Source: Paracamarosporium sp. OC-R06-R3
Lineage: Eukaryota; Ascomycota; Dothideomycetes; Pleosporales; Didymosphaeriaceae
Direction: 5' to 3'
Assembly (NCBI GenBank): GCA_019828545.1
Contig: JACVRA010000154.1
Span: 124,001 to 188,000 of the forward strand
Length of the DNA: 64,000 bases
The notes under the pieces were generated by a model that worked only from the letters and a program-made list of their open reading frames with translations, had not been told where the DNA came from and searched no databases. Below are positions 1 through 10,538 of the stretch, piece by piece; positions within the stretch are counted from its first letter, which is position 1, and every line of letters begins with the position of its first letter. The position numbers and the translations under genes were made by a program.

Positions 1-808
1 CAGTCGACAGCGATCCCCCGTCCGCGCGGACTTTCCTCTGGCTCCTCTCTGCCTTGACCCACAGTCTTTCGGAGCCTCCCTGGAGCGCCATTGGATGTTT
101 CGTTTTGTGATCTCATGCTAAGGACAAGCCCGCGATCCAAGGCGCCGGCTGCATGCTCCAGCAGAATCGCTACCACAAACCTCCGCGCGTTGGGTGTGGG
201 GAGCATCAACCCTCTAAAACCCATGTTTGTTTGTTTATTATCATTGTCTGCAAAAGTGCGACGTGTTAATTGGTCAACTGTCCAAGTCAATGTGTCAGAG
301 CGGTGGGCACGACAATAGCGCCGCAGCGAACGCTCGAGTCCGTCGACGAACGCCATCCCGCTCGCGGCGGATCGCGCCGTCAGAGTACCATGGTATAAAC
401 CTAATGCAGGCTTGCAGGCGTGACACAATACTCTCCAGTTGACATGTCAACACCAGAACATAACTTCCTATGAAGACTAATTTTGGTGTTGTGGAGACAG
501 CACTGCCGCGTACCTGGGCCATGGAGAGACATCGCTCGCCCACGGATCCCAGTCCAAGATCCAACATTTTAGCCGGTCAGTGTTTCGCACAAATAAGACA
601 TGGCTAAAACTATAGTATGTATAAAATGAGATTGTTTGATTGCAGCAATGCCCGCTGTCTATCCGAATACTATACCACCGAGTACTGCCGACCTCGGTAT
701 GAGAGACTATGCCGCAAACGCCGTCCAATGCTGATTGGTATCTGAAACATATTCTGTGTTCATGCAATGCTCGCTATATTATACGAAGATGCTATCGTGA
801 GGGGGGTA
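1..808. other. Left-edge stretch without a supported gene
   Basis: Short overlapping frames occur on both strands, but none has a recognisable motif, a convincing start or splice signals joining it to another exon. The first ~430 bases are GC-rich and the rest is more AT-rich. The right end is the 3' flank of the SLD3-like gene. A neighbouring gene's promoter or UTR could lie here. Confidence 0.5.
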
Positions 809-3511
809 TCATGTGAAGTCATCATTATCGTTCCAGCCGAGAGCGTCATAAATCGAGGCTTCATCCACGGGCTCTGGCTCCTGTGAGAGAGTCGGCAAAG
901 GCGACTCGGCAATCTGCGCAGGTGATACTTTCTTCTTAGGAGTGGCAAAAAGAGTTCGAGAAGTTGGCGCAAGGGTGTTGAGTTCGTGGGGTGAGTTGAT
1001 CATTTTGCTTGGAGTTGCTTCCACAACTTGAGGTGGGGAGTCGAAAGGCATATGCACCGACCTAGCCTTGGATGGTGTTGTGAGGATCTTCCTGCCGTTT
1101 GGTGCCGGGATGGAAATTTTCCGGCCACCTTGTGGTTTGGATGGCGTTTCAGCGACCCCTTGTGGCGCCAAAGTTCGGACAGTTGCGCTACGCTGAACGG
1201 TTGAGGGCACTATCGAAGACGGTAGACGTGCGGCTGAAGAGGGGATGCAGAAGTCGCTCGAAGGAGGTCCATCGGACTGTCGAGGACGAACAAATGGATT
1301 ATCTTGATGGATCGGCGTCTGCTGTACCATATCCTTCGTTCTTCTGCGAGCGCTTGGGGTCGCAGTCACTTGAACGTCCTTCGTGATCTTCCTCACAGGA
1401 TTGGCTGGCTTTCTCGACCTATTGGCTGAACCGAGAGAACCAAGACCACGTCTTTCAACATCATCTGCGTAACTTCCTGCGGCAAGTCCACGGTTGGGTT
1501 TCTTCAGAGCTGAAATAGCTTCTTGAAGATCATCCTCCACCCTCTTCCTCTGCTTTGCCCTCGCAGCGGCTGCCTTGGATGTAGTGTTCAAGTCCATTTC
1601 CCGCCCTTTGAGGAGCTTCAGGTGGGATGCTGACTGCCTAGCGGCATTTGACGGGCTACGTTGAAACGGTATGGCTGATAGAGGCACCTCACTCCCCTCT
1701 CGCTTGATGCCATTCAAAACTGCGGAGTCAGTCGCAGACCTGTTCAGTGATGGGGCTCGTACAGAGCCGATTCTCCCCGTGGTCTCTGTAACGACACGGC
1801 CAAGGGTTCGTCGCGGCTTTTTGGACTCCGATTCCTTTGGTTCACCGGATTTCCGCGACACGGTTGGAGGCCTCATGGCCTTGCGTTTCGGTGGTGACAA
1901 AGGCGCTGGGCCACCAAGCTTTTTGTTGACCATCCTTGCCTGTTCTGGCAGCCTGTTCATGTAAAAAGGAATAATGACTTCAACACAGAAACTTTGCAGG
2001 CGATCTTTGCCAGCAGATCCGTTGAGTCCTTCATCTTGTTTCTGTGCATCAAAGTCAAGCACACCATCTTGCTCAATGGATTGCCAGATACAGAGTTTAT
2101 CTAGCAACAGATCGAGTAGTAGGTTCGCATCGTCGAGTTTCTTTTTGCGTTTCGGTTTGGGTTGCGACTCTTCCGCCGCCTGAGACACTGTCTGGGATTC
2201 CTCGGTTGTAATATCCTGTCCTTCCGGTGGTGCTTTGTAAGTGGAAAGCGACTCAAGCGCGGTTATCTCCAGGATCAAAATCATCTGGAGTAGCGCTTCA
2301 CGAACGCGGAGATCGCCCAAACGTCTCTTAATACGCTGGTCCACGGTTTCGTCTCGGGCCATCTCAGCGGTTGTTATGCCTCCAAACCACCACTTCTTTA
2401 TAATTTTCTCCTCCTGTGGATACATGCCATCCCGGTTTGGTTTGACCTTCTTCTTAGACTTCTTTGGCTTAGTCGATGCATCAGCTAGATCGTCCTCCGA
2501 GAAACTCCGTGGTGGGAAGCCTTTGATGACTTCTGGCAGCTTTTCTCGATATTTCTTCTCTTCTGATTTATGGGTGAGTATCATAGACCGCATGAATGTT
2601 ACCAATTCATGCGTTGCGGGTGCGCCTTCTTCAGCGGCAGTAAAAGCACTCCGGATGCGGGCAATTGGACCTTTGGCAAAGTATGCGAGTGATGTCTTAG
2701 AAATATACATGGCGTCCAGATATTGTTCCACCAGAGTGTGCAGTTGCTCTTGCGGCGTAGGTAGCGCGGGCGTGTCTATGGTATCTTGTTGTGTCTCGAC
2801 CGGGATCGCTTGAGCCACTGGCGCTTCGATGGGTCCGAAGACCACCTGCGACTCAGCGGGTTCAGGAAGCGATCGAGGGCGGAGCATTGAAAGTCTTGCG
2901 AGTCTCATGGGTGCCTCTGCCGGTTGTGTAGATTGTGTATCCACCGCCGCATGCTTCCACCAGACCTCATTAAAACTGTCGTGTGATTCCATCTTTGGCA
3001 AGATCAGATGAGATTGTATGTTCTCCGGGTCCCATAAGTCTACAACATCCTTCTCTTTCAACCATACGGCAAGCTTGCAAAGACTGTACACACGCTTCTG
3101 CACACGCTCTATGGCGTACAGGATTTTCTTCGCTTCATGACGTGCAATAAGCACCTTTGGTGCCTGTATATCCTGAGACAGGGCCTCGTCTCTCTTTCCC
3201 CAATTTTCCTGCTCCAGTACATCGATTGAGGCAGAAAAGAGACGGTTGGTGACAAGAGAGCTGTCGGTCGCGGTGTCGAGGAAAGACAGAGGAAGCTGTG
3301 ATCGGGCGATAACGCGAACAGGTTTGAACGTATGCGGCTTGTCGTAAGGTGACTCGGGACAAGGTCGAATTGCAAAGGGCTTAGTGAAGGTTCCGAGACC
3401 GCAGATCGAGTCTCGCTTCCGCTTCGAGGGCAGGCGCGGTTTTGGGTCGATGGCGCGTTGTGCAGGCGGATAGAGTATTTCAAGTGCGAATTTAGGCGGT
3501 TCTTGAGACAT
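809..3511 (-). CDS. SLD3: DNA replication regulator Sld3 (Treslin-like)
   Basis: Sld3 loads Cdc45 onto the MCM helicase at licensed origins and, once phosphorylated by CDK, binds Dpb11 to start replication. The frame is uninterrupted, about 900 residues. The central part resembles the Sld3/Treslin domain: an 'SKTSLAYFAKGPIARIRSAF' segment, a 'KIIKKWWFGG' segment, and 'FCVEVIIPFYMNRLPEQ' near its end. The C-terminal third is basic, probably disordered, and holds many S/T-P sites including five full CDK consensus sites (SPPK, three TPSK, TPKK), as expected for the Dpb11-binding region. I chose the second ATG (residues MSQEPPKF); an in-frame ATG ten codons upstream (3541) is possible. The identification rests on the domain pattern; sequence conservation in this family is low. 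Confidence 0.82.
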   Translation of the reverse strand: MSQEPPKFALEILYPPAQRAIDPKPRLPSKRKRDSICGLGTFTKPFAIRPCPESPYDKPHTFKPVRVIARSQLPLSFLDTATDSSLVTNRLFSASIDVLEQENWGKRDEALSQDIQAPKVLIARHEAKKILYAIERVQKRVYSLCKLAVWLKEKDVVDLWDPENIQSHLILPKMESHDSFNEVWWKHAAVDTQSTQPAEAPMRLARLSMLRPRSLPEPAESQVVFGPIEAPVAQAIPVETQQDTIDTPALPTPQEQLHTLVEQYLDAMYISKTSLAYFAKGPIARIRSAFTAAEEGAPATHELVTFMRSMILTHKSEEKKYREKLPEVIKGFPPRSFSEDDLADASTKPKKSKKKVKPNRDGMYPQEEKIIKKWWFGGITTAEMARDETVDQRIKRRLGDLRVREALLQMILILEITALESLSTYKAPPEGQDITTEESQTVSQAAEESQPKPKRKKKLDDANLLLDLLLDKLCIWQSIEQDGVLDFDAQKQDEGLNGSAGKDRLQSFCVEVIIPFYMNRLPEQARMVNKKLGGPAPLSPPKRKAMRPPTVSRKSGEPKESESKKPRRTLGRVVTETTGRIGSVRAPSLNRSATDSAVLNGIKREGSEVPLSAIPFQRSPSNAARQSASHLKLLKGREMDLNTTSKAAAARAKQRKRVEDDLQEAISALKKPNRGLAAGSYADDVERRGLGSLGSANRSRKPANPVRKITKDVQVTATPSARRRTKDMVQQTPIHQDNPFVRPRQSDGPPSSDFCIPSSAARLPSSIVPSTVQRSATVRTLAPQGVAETPSKPQGGRKISIPAPNGRKILTTPSKARSVHMPFDSPPQVVEATPSKMINSPHELNTLAPTSRTLFATPKKKVSPAQIAESPLPTLSQEPEPVDEASIYDALGWNDNDDFT

Positions 3512-4002
3512 TCTCGATGCCTGCAATATGTGCGAGAGCATGAGAAGAGGTCATAGCTATGTGGTGGGAAGTAGAGAACGAAGTGAGAGTAGACTGGTGG
3601 TTTGGTACGACGCGTCTACGCGAGAGTCGCGTGGCTCGTGCTCACCCAAAACTTTGGGACGTCATGCCGTCGCGTGCCATGTTAACTCACATCGGCAGTT
3701 TGTAGCAGATGTTTTGTGTCACGACATAATAGGTTATCATACATCGAATTCGTTTCCCTCAGACACAAGAATATCCGTAGCATTTGAGTGACATACTATG
3801 TACGCGACACTGCCCGTATACCGCAGTACACACGAGCACTATTCCACATCTTCATTGCACATACTGGATCATCCTTCGCACAACAAGTAATCCATTCGTC
3901 TGGACGTCTCTGTAAAAACACCTGTTACCATACGACGAATTGGTCCACCACCCCATATCCACCCTCAACCACCCACACTTCAAATCCAATCCATCAACCA
4001 TC
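3512..4002. other. SLD3 promoter region
   Basis: This spacer is upstream of SLD3 and downstream of the small minus-strand gene. No frame here is convincing. A perfect ACGCGT (MluI cell-cycle box) lies at 3610-3615, about 100 bp before the SLD3 start. The half nearer 4000 is C-rich and likely the 3' flank of the small gene. Confidence 0.5.
3610..3615. promoter_or_regulatory. ACGCGT box (possible MBF site) upstream of SLD3
   Basis: A perfect MluI cell-cycle box stands about 100 bp upstream of the SLD3 start codon. MBF-type factors (Mbp1/Swi6 in yeast, Cdc10 in fission yeast) bind this motif at G1/S genes. About 15 copies of a given hexamer are expected by chance in 64 kb, and several others occur here, so only the position makes it suggestive. 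Confidence 0.35.
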
Positions 4003-4330
4003 CTACATCACCACGCAACTCCCCAACGCACCCGCCATCCCACCTATAAGCCGCGCATTATCCCGCCCCTGCTCCTCATTCCATCTCACATTGTGCTCTT
4101 TCCTCCACTCCGTCGCTGGCTTCCCCGTCTCGTCGTAGCCCGTCCTCTCCGTTGCCTGTTTGGTCGAGATGTACTGCACAGAATTCTTCTTCCGCTCCTC
4201 GTTTTCCTCTTTGAGTTTCTGCCATCGAGATTTCTTCTTTGGGGCTGAGGAGTTGGCTTTACATTTTCGTTGTGTTAGTTTAGATTTGGTTGAGCCGAAG
4301 TAGGTACGCACGTTGTGTAGTCGGAGACAT
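4003..4330 (-). CDS. Small conserved-looking protein of unknown function (86 aa, two exons)
   Basis: I do not recognise this protein. The model is complement(join(4003..4244,4312..4330)): ATG at 4330, a 19-nt first exon, a 67-nt intron (donor GTGCGT, branch CTAAC, acceptor CTCAG), then an 80-codon second exon. The spliced protein begins MSPTTQPPKKKSRWQKLKEE. It is strongly charged, with a basic N-terminus, a KEENEERKK helix-like stretch, a 'TERTGYDETGKPATEW' segment and a short Gly/Ala-rich tail ending GSCVVM. No signal peptide or membrane span is seen. The tail has a Cys four residues from the end, but Cys-Val-Val-Met was not assessed further as a prenylation (CaaX) signal beyond noting that it fits the form. 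It lies between SLD3 and DNA2 on the same strand. Support is the intact spliced frame with good splice signals; expression is unverified. Confidence 0.6.
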
Positions 4331-4741
4331 AGTAGCAAATAATATTATGAAAATGACGACTTGCAAACACTTATGTCAGACAGAGAACGGGTATTCGGCT
4401 ACGTATACGAACAAGATGCTGTATTTGGTGAGGCGCAGCACAGCTTCCAAGGAACCGGTAAGACGAAAAGGGCAATCTCAGTGCTGAAATAAAAGCACGT
4501 CCTCATTTTGGGAGTCTCATGATCAACATGTATACTCAACATCTAAGTACGTATCAAGAACCACGCCCGCTATACCAAACAAATGCTCGCTAATCCAAAC
4601 TGTAGTTGGCCGCTCAGACGCTCTTTTCCAAGAAACAGATCCGCAAATCGCACCACCCACGCACTGTTATAACAAATGTGTATCCCCATTACCAGACAAT
4701 GCCCAAAACTCCTTGTTGCCCTATTTAAACGAACAAGCTGA
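4331..4741. other. Spacer between DNA2 and the small minus-strand gene
   Basis: These 411 bp hold the DNA2 3' flank and the promoter of the small gene. I see no gene or clear repeat. Confidence 0.5.
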
Positions 4742-7700
4742 TCATATAGCCTCGTTGAAAATATTCTGAAGCACAGGGTGCCCATCAAGCACGCCTCTCT
4801 TCCCAGCCTTGAAAATCTTCGCAGGCACTTTCCTCCCTGTCTTCAGCGTCTCTGGACTGCCACTCGGTGTCTTTTGACTTCGCTTCAGCGGTCTTGCGTT
4901 GCCCTGCCCGCTACTAGCAGTGATATCACCCAATGCTTTCCGCTTCTTAGTTGGATTCTTAGTTGGGCTGTTACTTGGGGCTACAGAGAGCGAGGGCGGC
5001 ACCACGCTTTGGGGCATCGAGAGTGTTTTGCCAGTAGGTTGCGTCAGTCCTTCATTGAACACATGGCCGTCGATCATGTCCTGCGTGACATCAAGCACCC
5101 AATCTTTCTCTCGGCAAAGGGCGACGATGTCCCGCAGTAGGTCGTTGCCTGAGAGTGTCTTCTCGCTACCCAGGATGATGAGCTTGCTGCGCGCTCTAGT
5201 GAGCGCAACGTTGACTCGACGGCGATCTTTGAGTAGATCGCCGACAACGCCATTCTCATTGCTTCGTACGCACGACACAACTACAACTTCCTTGTCGCGG
5301 CCTTGGAATTTGTCCGCTGTGTGAAGCTCTACGGCTGCCATACCGGCCCCGGTGGCAGGCGCCGCAAGTTCTGAGCATTGAGTCTGCGTGTGTGCAGACG
5401 AAAGCGAAGTGCGTAGCAGAGCGAGTTGACTGCGATAGAGCGCTATAACACCGATCTCGGAAGCAGGAACACCGAGCGAAAGAAGAGATAGAGTGAGATG
5501 CGTGACAAGGCGCGCTTCGAGGGTGTTGTTGATGCGTGAACCAGCTTGTGTTTCCAGTTGAGTCGAGATGAGATCAGTATTAATAAAAACCACGGAAGCG
5601 CTTGGGGAAAGTGTTCGCGAGAGCCAGCAGCTGGGGGATGTTGGTCCGATACAAATAGACTCTCCAGTAGAATGTGAAGGATGCGGCTTGTTATGATAAG
5701 CCAACAGGCCGGAAGGATTGGGTAGAGTGATTTGGCGCGAGGCTACAGAAGGCGTTCCACATTTGAGGCGTCCAGAGTAGATGAAAGTGTTCGAAAGCAG
5801 CATGATGTCGGCGCACATTCGGTATTGGTGCTCGAGACTGACAACAGCCTGAGGATGCTCTTCACATAGCTTCTTGAACAGTGATACATCCAAGCCACCT
5901 TCGGCTGCCTGTTTGTTCTGAACCAGAGGCGGGAGTTGGTAATGATCGCCGACCAAGATGAATTTTTGCGACATCCGAATAGGTCCTAAGCAAACGGGAA
6001 GCGTAATCTGAGACGCTTCATCGACGATACAGTAGTCAAAAATGCGTCGGTTGAACAATGGGTGATTGATAGACAAGCACGTCGTGGCCACGACTGGAGG
6101 CTCCATCCAAGACTTCTCAAGTGCTTCCAGAGTATCCTTAGTTTCGGTAGCCAAGGTAGCGAACTGGCGGACGTCGGGATGGATCTTTGCAGTTGCTCCG
6201 ATGCGCAAGACGCCAATATTGTCATTCCGGATTTTGAGTAAGATGTTGTCAACCGCTGTATGGGTATAGGAGGTGAGGAGCACACTTTTGCCTTTGGCGA
6301 CAAGTGTGCGAATGATATGCGCGATAGTAGTCGTCTTTCCAGTACCAGGCATTCCTAGTACAAGAGCATAGTCCTTGGCTGACATGACCTTTGACACGGC
6401 CGCTTTCTGGTCCGAGTTCATGGACATTTGTGAGGACTTTGGAAGGGAAGCATTCGACGCAGCCGTAAACACGGGCGCCCGACCACCAACAATAAGCGAG
6501 CGGAGATCCCTTGCTTTATAGATATTGTCGTCCATGATTTGAATGAGATTGTTGCGAGCAGCGGCCATGCCGTTACTAAATTCGTCCTTATCCAATCGAT
6601 ACAAAACGGGCTCTTTATCTTCTTGGTATTCTGGCACTGGCTCGTCTTCTTTGGATACTTCCATTATACCGGCGAAAGATTGGTTGTTCTGCGGATGAAA
6701 CCCAGGAAGCTTGGTGCGAGAATTGTGCAAGCGGCGATCAATAGCGATGGTGATGCGACGCGATCGTACGTTTGTGACATATCCGTTGGCTAACGCAAAG
6801 TGACCTTGCTCATCTGATACGACGACGGGTTCACCAACGATGAGCTGGGACTCTGTGAAAGAGAAGCCCGGCTTTGGTTGTTGTTTGGTGAAAGTGTAGG
6901 TATAACGATTGATCTTCTGACCACTCTTCTCTTCGTGACCTGATCCGGGCTCCAAAATGACATTTGAAAAGCACCTACCAAGCTTTTCTCGCTCGGTACT
7001 TAGCATCGTCCAGAGCTCTCGACGGAACTTCATCATGTCAGATTCTTCCTTCGTGAGCAAATCATCCCACTTTTTCATAAACTCCTGATCGGAGGGCTTC
7101 AGATCTTGCACAAGCTCATCATAACGTTCCTTCGCCTTCTTGTTCAACCGTTCCCCTTGGCCATCCTCGACAAGCTTGTGGTACAAGAAACATGATTCTT
7201 GGGCATAGCACTTGCCACATTTGTGGTCTTCTTTCAAAATTTCGGGTAGCTCGATGCGATCTCGCACAAAACAGGCCAGCTCGTTGCGTTTGATGATCAT
7301 GTGGATGATATCGTTACGAATAGCGGGGATGCGACTCGTGTCTGAAGTTTCAAGGTAATACAAAACGCCATACGCAACGTCCACATCTAGAAAATTGTGA
7401 ATCAGCATGATGTCGGTATCCAAGGGTACCAAAACTCACCATAGCGGTTAGACAAGAGCAAATTATACAAAGCTGTTTGTGCGACATGCGCAGCGTTCGA
7501 AGTGTTCTTACCGGTCTTCACTTCGAAGGGAACCGTGAGAGTGCGTTCACCTTGATCATCCTGCATGGTTACCTGTACTGTAGCATCGATGTTGCCTTTA
7601 AGACCGTACATTGGTGACCAGACATGTTCTTCAACGTCAAGAAGCTTGTTAATGCTCATACGCGACTGCCGTCCATTCCGTTCACGCACAAGAGCATCCG

Positions 7701-10083
7701 CCCTTGGTTTGGCAGACACAAAGATCTTAGCCCACGATTGTAGTTCTGGTAGCTTGCTGCTGATATGTTCTTTAACCTCTTCACAAGTAGAATTGATCTC
7801 AAGGATTGTTTCGAACTTGCTAGGGATGAGCTTGTCGACAGTCTCCAAAAGGAACTCGGTATCCCATTGATTAGCTTTAAGAGCTTCCTGAAATAGCTCA
7901 TGAAGCAGTGTGCCGTGGAGCATGGGAGCATTGGCTCTGCTTGTCGCTTTTACACGATCTTGCAAGACGGCTCGTCGTAGGCATCCAAAGGAGTCTGCAA
8001 CAACGGTTGCCGAGATTAAATGATCGGGATGAAGAATAAGCATATTGTGGTGATCGTCAATGATGCATTGTCCTGTTTTGGAGAATTTTCCGATAACGTG
8101 GACGAAGGAATCGGGTGTACACGGCGTATCGTACCAGGCTTGTCGAAGAGTGATGGCTTTGAAAAGTTTCGTCTTCTCTTCTTCCACCAACAGAACCTAT
8201 ATTTGAGTAAGCAAGCTGAAACCAAGCAGGAGGTTGCAGGAGAAAATCGCACCTTCTCAGGCATTTGATAACCTTTCTCGGTCATGTACTTGCCCTCCTC
8301 TACGCGCTTAATGAGATAGCGTTGAATAGCCCTAACGTCCTGAGCACTCTTCAAGATTCAGCATTCATTCATTAACAAGTTCATGGTCTACGTACATTCA
8401 TCGCGGGTGTTTGAGTCGCTGCAACCTCAGCTGCAGCAAATTCATCAACATCTATATCATCGCCGAAATCATCATCGTCGTCGTCTTCAACAAGATCGAT
8501 GACTGGAGGAGCGGGCAGAGCAGGTGGAGTTCCATTCGCTGCGAGCTTCCTCCTTGTTGCTTCAGCGTCTGGAGACTCTTGTTCTGGGGAACGGTCCGCC
8601 CTGGAATCGTAGAGCGAGGCTACGTGCTCAAGATCCTCTGCAAACATATCCTCATCCAATCCAAACTCATCATCGCTATCCGCTGCCTTCAATACGGGAG
8701 GCTCAGAAGGCTCACGTGGAGTTAATCTTGAAGCGGCTTGTCTAACATCCCCTGGGTGAAGAACCTGAGCTTCCTGAACGGTAGCAGTACAGCCAGATAT
8801 TCCGAGCGCATCTACCATATCGTCGTCAAAGTCGGCATCTCCAAACTCATCAGAAGAGCCTGAGGATCTACGAGATTGATATTCGTCTTCCTCTTCGTCT
8901 TCTTTCATGGCAATCGTGGCGTCTCCAGCAAGAGTCTCGGAAGTTTCTTCACCCTCCACACCCCCTCGTCCACGATGTCGTAAGGGTGAGTCGATGGGAG
9001 CATCTTGGCGCTCGACCGCTGGCAAAGGTGACGAGCTGGATGGAGCTTGAGATTCTGTTTTCTGGTCCGGCTTCGCTATAGACTCGCGCATCTTTTCTAG
9101 CATTTCTGCTAGATTGGTCTTTGCCCGTGGTGGCGCTTGGAAGTTCCCATCAGAGCTTGGCTGATCAGCAATATCCTCAATTTGTTCATTGTGAGCTGCA
9201 ATCGCTGCTTGTGTTCTCCGCCGTTTCCGAGTAGATGCTGGGAATTCGACACCGCAGCTAGCCCATCTCCGAAGACCACTTACGCTCCCAGCTGTCGCTG
9301 AAGAGCGTGGCGAGGCTTCGCTGATAAGATGCGCGAACGCTATGCCTTTGTGTCCGGTTGGCGTTCCCTTATTGTTCGTGTACTGGTTCCACAGCTCTGT
9401 CGCAGGATTGGCCTGAGGGGTCGTAAGCTGTCTCGCGTCCTGCTGCTGTCCTTGTGGATCTTCGGGAGAGGGTGCTATCGGCGAAGAGCTTCCCGCGCGC
9501 TTTCGCTTTCGTGGAAGAGGTGTGTTTATTTGCTGTGATCCACGCCAACATAACTGCTCCTCTGGCGATGCGACCGTCTTGACAACATGTCGACTCGAAT
9601 CGTCAACGTTACCGACGAGCTCGGCGAGCGGAAGCCTCGTCCCAGGTGTCGATGGAGGGGGACATGACTTTGTATTCGCTGGCCTCGGGGTTTGCGCAGT
9701 CTTCTCGGCAGCTTCTGCGGTTGTAGATTGGTGTGAATCAACTCTCTGCTTCACAGTCGCTGATTTTGCTTCCTTCCTCGCAACCTTATTCTCCTTTTCT
9801 GCATCCACCCGTCCCATGGTGTTTGGAGCGGGCGCGCCTTCGATGAACTGGAACTTCTTGAGCTTCGTCCGAGTCTGGCTCGAGGGCATGATAAGTGGAC
9901 CGGTGACGACTTGGTGGGGTGCAGCGGTGTTATGCTGGTTGACGGGCTGGTTGCGTGGGCGGGCCGGCCATTGGTTAAAATGCTGCAATCGTCAATGTTT
10001 AGAATGACGAGTATATGGATGATGGCCGCAAATACCTTTGGCCGTGGTTTCTGGTCAAAGAAGGACTTTTGACGCGTGGACAT
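4742..10083 (-). CDS. DNA2: DNA replication ATP-dependent helicase/nuclease Dna2
   Basis: Dna2 trims long flaps during Okazaki-fragment maturation and resects DNA ends with Sgs1/BLM. The model is complement(join(4742..7386,7440..8196,8253..8348,8396..9982,10036..10083)), 1710 residues; all four introns are 47-56 bp with GT...AG ends. Residues 1 to ~560 are disordered and acidic. The RecB-like nuclease domain follows (~570-900), with the 'GNIDA' Asp and the 'FEVKTGK' catalytic Glu/Lys near 800. Four cysteines for the 4Fe-4S cluster are visible: C649 ('FGCLRRA') and C886, C889, C895 ('HKCGKCYAQESC'). The SF1 helicase has Walker A GMPGTGKT (~1175), motif II DEAS (~1280) and motif VI VALTRAR. A start at 9988 would read through the first intron; splicing to the 16-codon exon beginning MSTRQKSFFDQ is better because the junction keeps frame. 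The protein is longer than yeast Dna2 (about 1520), through the N-terminus. Confidence 0.95.
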
Positions 10084-10538
10084 GGGACGGACGCGTCGAG
10101 TGGTGTGGAGGCGGGTGGAGGCGGCCGTCAACGCGGAAGCGCGTCGTCTCGAGCCAATCAAGAAGGGACTCGACTTGCGACGTCACGTGCTATGCAGCTC
10201 GGGACTACTTTCCAAATTTACGACGCCGATAGGTTCGTCAAGCGGCCAAAAACGTCTCTACGGCTATTACGTCCAATTGCAAAGTAAGATGCACATAGAT
10301 AGCCGAACAAGGCCGGCCGGCGTGGTGCGAAATACCTCCGATGGGTGGAGTTGCTTTTTGCACACCCCATTTTCTGCCCTGGTTATCGATTGGAGCTAGG
10401 ACCAAACATCCCACACGGAGCTCGCTCGGACCTCCAGTCACCTTTCCCCAGGTCTCGTGCAGACGGTGAGACCATCGACCTTACACCACACCTCTCCACT
10501 CTTCCTTTTCTTCCCTTCCTTCTTATATCGCTAGCACA
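10084..10538. other. Divergent promoter between DNA2 and the oxodicarboxylate carrier
   Basis: 455 bp separate the two starts. ACGCGT occurs at 10091-10096, just upstream of the DNA2 ATG (a second lies inside its first exon at 10072-10077). A palindromic GACGTCACGTG-type element lies near 10180. A pyrimidine tract of Ct/Tc runs at 10500-10525 just before the carrier start, a common core-promoter feature in filamentous fungi. Confidence 0.5.
10091..10096. promoter_or_regulatory. ACGCGT box (possible MBF site) at the DNA2 start
   Basis: A perfect MluI cell-cycle box is eight bases upstream of the DNA2 start codon; another is 14 bases inside the gene. Two copies within 25 bp is more than chance would usually give, but a site this close to the ATG would be in the leader unless transcription starts nearby. 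Confidence 0.35.

Noticed and set aside
3541..3541. Upstream ATG as SLD3 start
   Set aside because: It adds only MLSHILQASR before MSQEPPKF, which looks like a normal start; left as an alternative.
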